Origin: Janthinobacterium sp. BJB426
Lineage (GTDB): Bacteria > Pseudomonadota > Gammaproteobacteria > Burkholderiales > Burkholderiaceae_D
NCBI RefSeq assembly: GCF_002735705.1
Contig: NZ_PDZL01000010.1
Span: forward strand, 124,001-188,000
Length of the DNA: 64,000 nucleotides
Direction of reading: 5' to 3'
Part shown: in pieces, positions 59,929-64,000 of the stretch
How the letters are laid out: every line of letters starts with the position of its first letter
Position numbering within the stretch: the stretch's first letter is position 1
The notes under the pieces: generated by a model
Told to the model about the DNA's origin: nothing
What the model saw: only the letters and a program-made list of their open reading frames with translations
The model's database searches: none
Position numbers and translations under genes: made by a program

Positions 59929-60576
59929 ATGGATAAATTTACGATTTACGAAGGCCTGGTCGCTCCGCTGGACCGCGCCAACGTCGACACCGACGCGATT
60001 ATCCCGAAGCAATTCCTGAAATCGATCCACCGCAGCGGCTTCGGCCCCAACCTGTTCGACGAATGGCGCTATCTCGACCATGGCGAACCGGGCCAGGACA
60101 ACAGCCGCCGCCCGCTGAACCCGGAGTTCGTGCTCAACGAGCCGCGCTACCAGGGCGCCTCGATCTTGCTGACGCGCAAGAATTTCGGCTGCGGTTCCTC
60201 GCGCGAACACGCGCCGTGGGCACTCGATCAGTATGGCTTCCGCGCCATCATCGCGCCCTCGTTCGCCGACATCTTCTTCAATAATTGCTACAAGAACGGC
60301 TTGCTGCCCATCGTGCTGTCGGAAAGCCAGGTCGAGCACCTGTTCAATGAAGTCAAGGCGTTCCCCGGCTTCAAGCTGGTGGTGGACCTGGAGCAGCAAT
60401 GCGTGCGCACCAGCAATGGTTCCGTGTCGTACCCGTTCGAGATCGACGCCTTCCGCAAATATTGCCTGATGAATGGCCTCGACGATATCGGCCTGACCTT
60501 GCGTCACGCCGACGATATCCGCGCCTTCGAAGAACGGCATCTGACTAATCAGCCTTGGCTGGCCAACGTTATCTAA
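59929..60576 (+). CDS. leuD: 3-isopropylmalate dehydratase small subunit (215 aa)
   Basis: Swivel-domain partner of LeuC. Motifs [15 protein letters not shown] (about 20-34), [15 protein letters not shown] and [10 protein letters not shown] are diagnostic. The ATG at 59929 starts [18 protein letters not shown]. Ten bases before leuB. Confidence 0.96.
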   Translation: MDKFTIYEGLVAPLDRANVDTDAIIPKQFLKSIHRSGFGPNLFDEWRYLDHGEPGQDNSRRPLNPEFVLNEPRYQGASILLTRKNFGCGSSREHAPWALDQYGFRAIIAPSFADIFFNNCYKNGLLPIVLSESQVEHLFNEVKAFPGFKLVVDLEQQCVRTSNGSVSYPFEIDAFRKYCLMNGLDDIGLTLRHADDIRAFEERHLTNQPWLANVI

Positions 60577-60586
60577 AGATCATTCC

Positions 60587-61657
60587 ATGAAAATTGCAAT
60601 CTTACCCGGCGACGGCATCGGTCCTGAAATCGTCGCGCAAGCCGTCAAGGTCTTGAATGTGCTGGGCGAATCGTTCGAGCTGGAAACGGCGCCCGTGGGC
60701 GGCGCCGGCTATGCGGCCCATGGCCACCCGTTGCCGGAAGGCACGCTGGCGCTGGCGAAAGCGGCCGATGCCGTGCTGTTCGGCGCCGTGGGCGACTACC
60801 AGTACGACAACCTCGAGCGCCAGTTCCGTCCGGAACAGGCGATTTTGGGCTTGCGCAAGAACCTGGGCCTGTTCGCCAACCTGCGTCCGGCCATTTTGTA
60901 TCCGGAACTGGCGGGCGCCTCGACCCTGAAGCCGGAAGTGGTGTCCGGCCTGGATATTCTGATTATCCGTGAATTGACGGGCGACATTTATTTTGGCCAG
61001 CCCCGTGGCGTGCGCGAGTGCCCGGATGGCCCGTTCAAGGGTCAGCGCGAAGGTTTTGACACCATGCGCTATGCGGAAGGCGAAATCCGCCGCATCGCCC
61101 ATGTGGCTTTTCAGGCGGCACAAAAGCGCGACAAGCGCCTCACCAGCGTGGACAAGGCGAACGTGCTGGAAACCTTCCAGTTCTGGAAAGACATCGTCAC
61201 CGACGTGCACAAGGAATACCCGGATGTTGCGCTTGATCATATGTATGTCGATAACGCGGCCATGCAACTGGTGCGGGCGCCAAAGAAATTCGACGTCATG
61301 GTGACCGGCAACATGTTCGGCGACATCTTGTCGGACGCTGCCGCCATGCTGACGGGTTCGATCGGCATGCTGCCGTCGGCCTCGCTGGACGCCAACAACA
61401 AGGGCTTGTACGAGCCATCGCACGGCTCGGCGCCCGATATCGCGGGCAAGGGCATCGCCAATCCGCTGGCGACGATCTTGTCGGCCGCCATGATGCTGCG
61501 CTATTCGCTGAACCGCGAAGAGCAGGCAAACCGCATCGAGGCAGCCGTCAAGCACGTGCTGGCGCAGGGCTTGCGCACGGCCGATATCCACGAAGCGGGC
61601 ACGACTTTGGTCGGTACCGAGGCGATGGGTGATGCAGTTGTAAAAGCACTGGGATAA
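60587..61657 (+). CDS. leuB: 3-isopropylmalate dehydrogenase (356 aa)
   Basis: Oxidises and decarboxylates 3-isopropylmalate with NAD+. [10 protein letters not shown] at the N-terminus, TVDKANVL-like region ([15 protein letters not shown]), [26 protein letters not shown] and [18 protein letters not shown] are all intact. It follows leuD by 10 bases. Confidence 0.97.
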   Translation: MKIAILPGDGIGPEIVAQAVKVLNVLGESFELETAPVGGAGYAAHGHPLPEGTLALAKAADAVLFGAVGDYQYDNLERQFRPEQAILGLRKNLGLFANLRPAILYPELAGASTLKPEVVSGLDILIIRELTGDIYFGQPRGVRECPDGPFKGQREGFDTMRYAEGEIRRIAHVAFQAAQKRDKRLTSVDKANVLETFQFWKDIVTDVHKEYPDVALDHMYVDNAAMQLVRAPKKFDVMVTGNMFGDILSDAAAMLTGSIGMLPSASLDANNKGLYEPSHGSAPDIAGKGIANPLATILSAAMMLRYSLNREEQANRIEAAVKHVLAQGLRTADIHEAGTTLVGTEAMGDAVVKALG

Positions 61658-61702
61658 AATAGTCTAATGACGGCAGTCGCCGTCTCATCTTGAGGAATGG
61701 TA

Positions 61703-62830
61703 ATGAAATTAGTTGGCTTGGTAGGTTGGCGCGGTATGGTCGGTTCGGTCCTGATGCAACGCATGCAGGAAGAGGGCGATTTCGCCCACATCGAACCGGT
61801 GTTTTTCACCACCTCGAACACGGGCGGCGCGGCGCCGGCCATGGCGAAGAATGAAACCATCCTCAAGGATGCCAACAACATCGCCGAACTGTCCAAGTGC
61901 GACATCATCATTTCCTGCCAAGGCGGCGACTACACGAGCGCCGTCTTCCCGCAGCTGCGCGCAGCGGGCTGGAATGGCTACTGGATCGATGCGGCCTCGA
62001 CCTTGCGCATGGAAAAAGACGCCGTCATCGTGCTCGACCCCGTCAACCTGCACGTCATCAAGGATGCGCTGGGCAAGGGCGTCAAGAACTACATCGGCGG
62101 CAATTGCACCGTATCGTGCATGATGATGGGCCTGGGCGGCCTGTTCCAGCACGACCTGATCGACTGGATGACGTCGATGACTTACCAGGCGGCATCGGGC
62201 GGCGGCGCGCAGCACATGCGCGAACTGCTGACGCAATTTGGCACCATCAACGGTTCCGTCAAGGCGCTGCTGGACAACCCCGCTTCCGCCATCCTGGAAA
62301 TCGACCGCCAGGTGCTGGCCACCCAGCACGGCTATTCCCCGGATGAAATCAAGCAATTCGGCGCGCCGCTGGCCGGCAACCTGATCCCGTGGATCGACAA
62401 GGACCTGGGCAACGGCCAGTCGAAGGAAGAGTGGAAGGCGGGCGCGGAAACGAACAAGATTCTGGGCCGCGGCATCGACTTCGGCACCAAGGAAATTCCT
62501 GTCGACGGCCTGTGCGTGCGCATCGGCGCCATGCGCTGCCATTCGCAAGCCTTGACCATCAAGCTGAAAAAAGACGTGCCGCTCGATGAAATCAACGACA
62601 TCATCGCCAGCAACAATCAGTGGGTGAAATTCGTGCCGAACACGCGCGAAGCGTCCGTGCGCGACCTGTCGCCGGCGGCCGTCACGGGCAGCCTGACGAT
62701 CCCCGTCGGCCGCGTGCGCAAGATGAGCATGGGCGGCGAATATCTGTCCGCCTTCACCGTGGGCGACCAGTTGCTGTGGGGCGCGGCCGAGCCGCTGCGC
62801 CGCATGCTGCGTATTTTGCTGGACGCGTAA
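61703..62830 (+). CDS. asd: Aspartate-semialdehyde dehydrogenase (375 aa)
   Basis: Reduces aspartyl phosphate to aspartate semialdehyde for Lys/Thr/Met and cell-wall diaminopimelate synthesis. NADP-binding [15 protein letters not shown], catalytic Cys in [15 protein letters not shown] and substrate-binding [11 protein letters not shown] are present. GAGGA precedes the ATG at 61703; an ATG two codons earlier (61697) is possible. Placement after leuB is conserved in betaproteobacteria. A strong terminator follows. Confidence 0.97.
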   Translation: MKLVGLVGWRGMVGSVLMQRMQEEGDFAHIEPVFFTTSNTGGAAPAMAKNETILKDANNIAELSKCDIIISCQGGDYTSAVFPQLRAAGWNGYWIDAASTLRMEKDAVIVLDPVNLHVIKDALGKGVKNYIGGNCTVSCMMMGLGGLFQHDLIDWMTSMTYQAASGGGAQHMRELLTQFGTINGSVKALLDNPASAILEIDRQVLATQHGYSPDEIKQFGAPLAGNLIPWIDKDLGNGQSKEEWKAGAETNKILGRGIDFGTKEIPVDGLCVRIGAMRCHSQALTIKLKKDVPLDEINDIIASNNQWVKFVPNTREASVRDLSPAAVTGSLTIPVGRVRKMSMGGEYLSAFTVGDQLLWGAAEPLRRMLRILLDA

Positions 62831-62855
62831 GCGCCACAAATTGCTGATCCAGATC

Positions 62856-62885
62856 AAGCCGGGGCTGTTTTCCCGGCTTTTTTTT
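62856..62885 (+). terminator. Intrinsic terminator after asd
   Basis: An 8-bp GC-rich stem (62856-62863 with 62872-62879) is followed by a T-run to 62885. It separates asd from fimV. Confidence 0.85.
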
Positions 62886-62978
62886 CGTCCTGGGCCCGTC
62901 AAGGCTCAACCATGCGGAGCTTGCATAGCTCTGGGCATGATGATATGTTGATACCTCTGGAAAAGTAACAGTTTTCCC

Positions 62979-64000
62979 ATGTCAACTAAGATGCCGCCAA
63001 CTATGCCTGTACACACTCGTCCCCGGGTCGCCTCCCTTGCCATTCAAACACTCAGCAGCGCTGTCGCCTGTGCGGTGTTATTGTCACCGGCGGTATCCGC
63101 AGCCGAGCTGGGCAAGATCACGGTGCTGTCCGCCGCCGGCCAGCCGCTGCGCGCCGAGGTCGAATTATCGGCCGTCAAGCCAGGCGAGGCGACCAGCCTG
63201 CTGGCCAAGCTGGCGCCGCCTGACGCCTACCGCCAGGCCAACGTGGAATTCAATCCTGCCCTGAATGCGCTGACGTTTGCCGTGGAAAACCGCAACGGCA
63301 AGTCCTTCATCCGCATCAGTTCGGCGCAACCGGTAGCCGAGCCCATGGTCGACCTGCTGCTGGAACTGAGCAGCAAGAGCGGCCGCCAGGTGCGCGAGTA
63401 TGCATTCGTGCTCGACACGCCGGAAGCGCGCCAGACGCGCGGCGCGCAAGTGACTGCACCAGTCGAGCCGGGCAAGGCCAAGCCGGCCGCCGCCTCTGCC
63501 GCTGCCGAGACTGCGCCGCCGGCCGTGAAAAAGGCGGCAGGTGAATACAAGGTCAAGGCGGGCGACACCCTGAGCCGCATCGCCAGCGAACTGAAGCCAT
63601 CTGGCGTCTCGCTCGACATGATGCTCGTCGCCCTGTACCGCGCCAATCCCGACGCCTTCAAGGGCGAGAACATGAACCGCATGCAGGCCGGGCGCATCCT
63701 GGCCGTGCCGGGTGCGGACACCGTGCGCGCCACTGGCGCGGCCGAAGCGAAGGGCATCGTGACGGCGCACGCCATCGATTTCGACGCCTACCGCAACAAA
63801 CTGGCCGGCCAGGTGTCGCAAAGCAAGCCAGCCAAGGCCGCGCAAGCGACGCAAAGCACGGCCGGCAAGATCGGCCCGACGAAGGTGCAGGAAAAACCGA
63901 CGGCCGTGAGCGAATCGCAAGACAAGCTGAAGCTGTCGAAGGCGGAGCCGGCGGCCAAGTCGGCCGGCAAGAGCGCCGTCGCCAGCGAAGAAGACAAGAT
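62979..64000 (+). CDS. fimV: FimV-type peptidoglycan-binding protein, 5' part (cut by window end)
   Basis: Polar inner-membrane hub for type IV pili and twitching. The visible 340 residues comprise a signal sequence (about 1-41, ending AVSA), the FimV N-terminal domain (ELGKITVLSAAGQPLRAEVE then AYRQANVEFNP), and a LysM domain (YKVKAGDTLSRIASEL, about 187-202, to AGRILAVPG). An Ala/Lys-rich linker follows and the window ends inside it. The start is the ATG at 62979; further ATG codons at 62991 and 63003 are possible. Position after asd is typical. Confidence 0.92.
   Translation, partial: MSTKMPPTMPVHTRPRVASLAIQTLSSAVACAVLLSPAVSAAELGKITVLSAAGQPLRAEVELSAVKPGEATSLLAKLAPPDAYRQANVEFNPALNALTFAVENRNGKSFIRISSAQPVAEPMVDLLLELSSKSGRQVREYAFVLDTPEARQTRGAQVTAPVEPGKAKPAAASAAAETAPPAVKKAAGEYKVKAGDTLSRIASELKPSGVSLDMMLVALYRANPDAFKGENMNRMQAGRILAVPGADTVRATGAAEAKGIVTAHAIDFDAYRNKLAGQVSQSKPAKAAQATQSTAGKIGPTKVQEKPTAVSESQDKLKLSKAEPAAKSAGKSAVASEEDK

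Noticed and set aside
1..64000. tRNA, rRNA, CRISPR arrays, insertion sequences, prophage
   Set aside because: No cloverleaf T-loop pattern, spaced repeats, transposase or phage structural gene was seen on either strand by eye; a tRNAscan or ISfinder run would settle it.

Overview
The window is high-GC DNA in which almost every base is coding. It looks like a chromosomal segment of a betaproteobacterium of the order Burkholderiales, most likely family Oxalobacteraceae (Janthinobacterium/Massilia-like). The evidence is the leuC - small entericidin-type lipoprotein - leuD - leuB - asd - fimV order at the right end, a two-synthetase cyanophycin locus with its dedicated ABC transporter and DUF1854 partner, hemP behind a Fur box, and the general protein set. 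I see no tRNA, rRNA, CRISPR array, insertion sequence or prophage gene.

Layout. 0-6.5 kb: a small hypothetical gene, a large TonB-dependent receptor and a membrane GGDEF/EAL protein, all on the minus strand. 6.7-14.8 kb: a divergent cyanophycin locus, with two cyanophycin synthetases on the minus strand (one with a decayed Mur-ligase site) and an ABC transporter plus DUF1854 protein on the plus strand. 14.9-20.1 kb: a RES/Xre toxin-antitoxin pair, AMP nucleosidase, a TetR regulator with an apparently leaderless, operator-embedded promoter driving a methionine aminopeptidase operon, and a nitrobindin-like protein. 20.1-27.6 kb: a cysteine-rich/Sel1 membrane protein, AraC/EamA and LysR/aldo-keto reductase divergent pairs, an O-methyltransferase and a free-Met-R-sulfoxide reductase. 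27.7-33.8 kb: CheR, CheB, a response regulator-kinase and a hybrid kinase. 33.9-42 kb: MAPEG, RecQ, and a four-gene DNA repair cassette (exonuclease, ATP-dependent ligase, Lhr-type helicase, PdeM).

42-48.3 kb: small hydrophilic stress proteins, then a Fur-box-controlled operon (PepSY membrane protein, DUF2271 protein with a covalent-flavin motif, DUF4198 protein, ApbE flavin transferase, membrane-anchored flavodoxin/NADPH reductase). This reads as an iron-starvation electron-transfer system that flavinylates its own shuttle protein. 48.4-53.5 kb: glutathione peroxidase; hemP with two downstream minus-strand genes including DUF2325; a Crp/Fnr regulator; a NarL-type response regulator; and a universal stress protein with a perfect FNR-type box upstream. 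54-56.7 kb: cheZ-cheA. 56.8-64 kb: an S41 peptidase, then leuC-lipoprotein-leuD-leuB-asd and the 5' part of fimV, cut by the window edge.

The most interesting systems are the Fur-regulated flavinylation operon, the asymmetric pair of cyanophycin synthetases, and the TetR promoter whose -10 element lies inside a perfect palindrome ending on the start codon. All functional statements come from reading motifs in the sequence; no database search was run.
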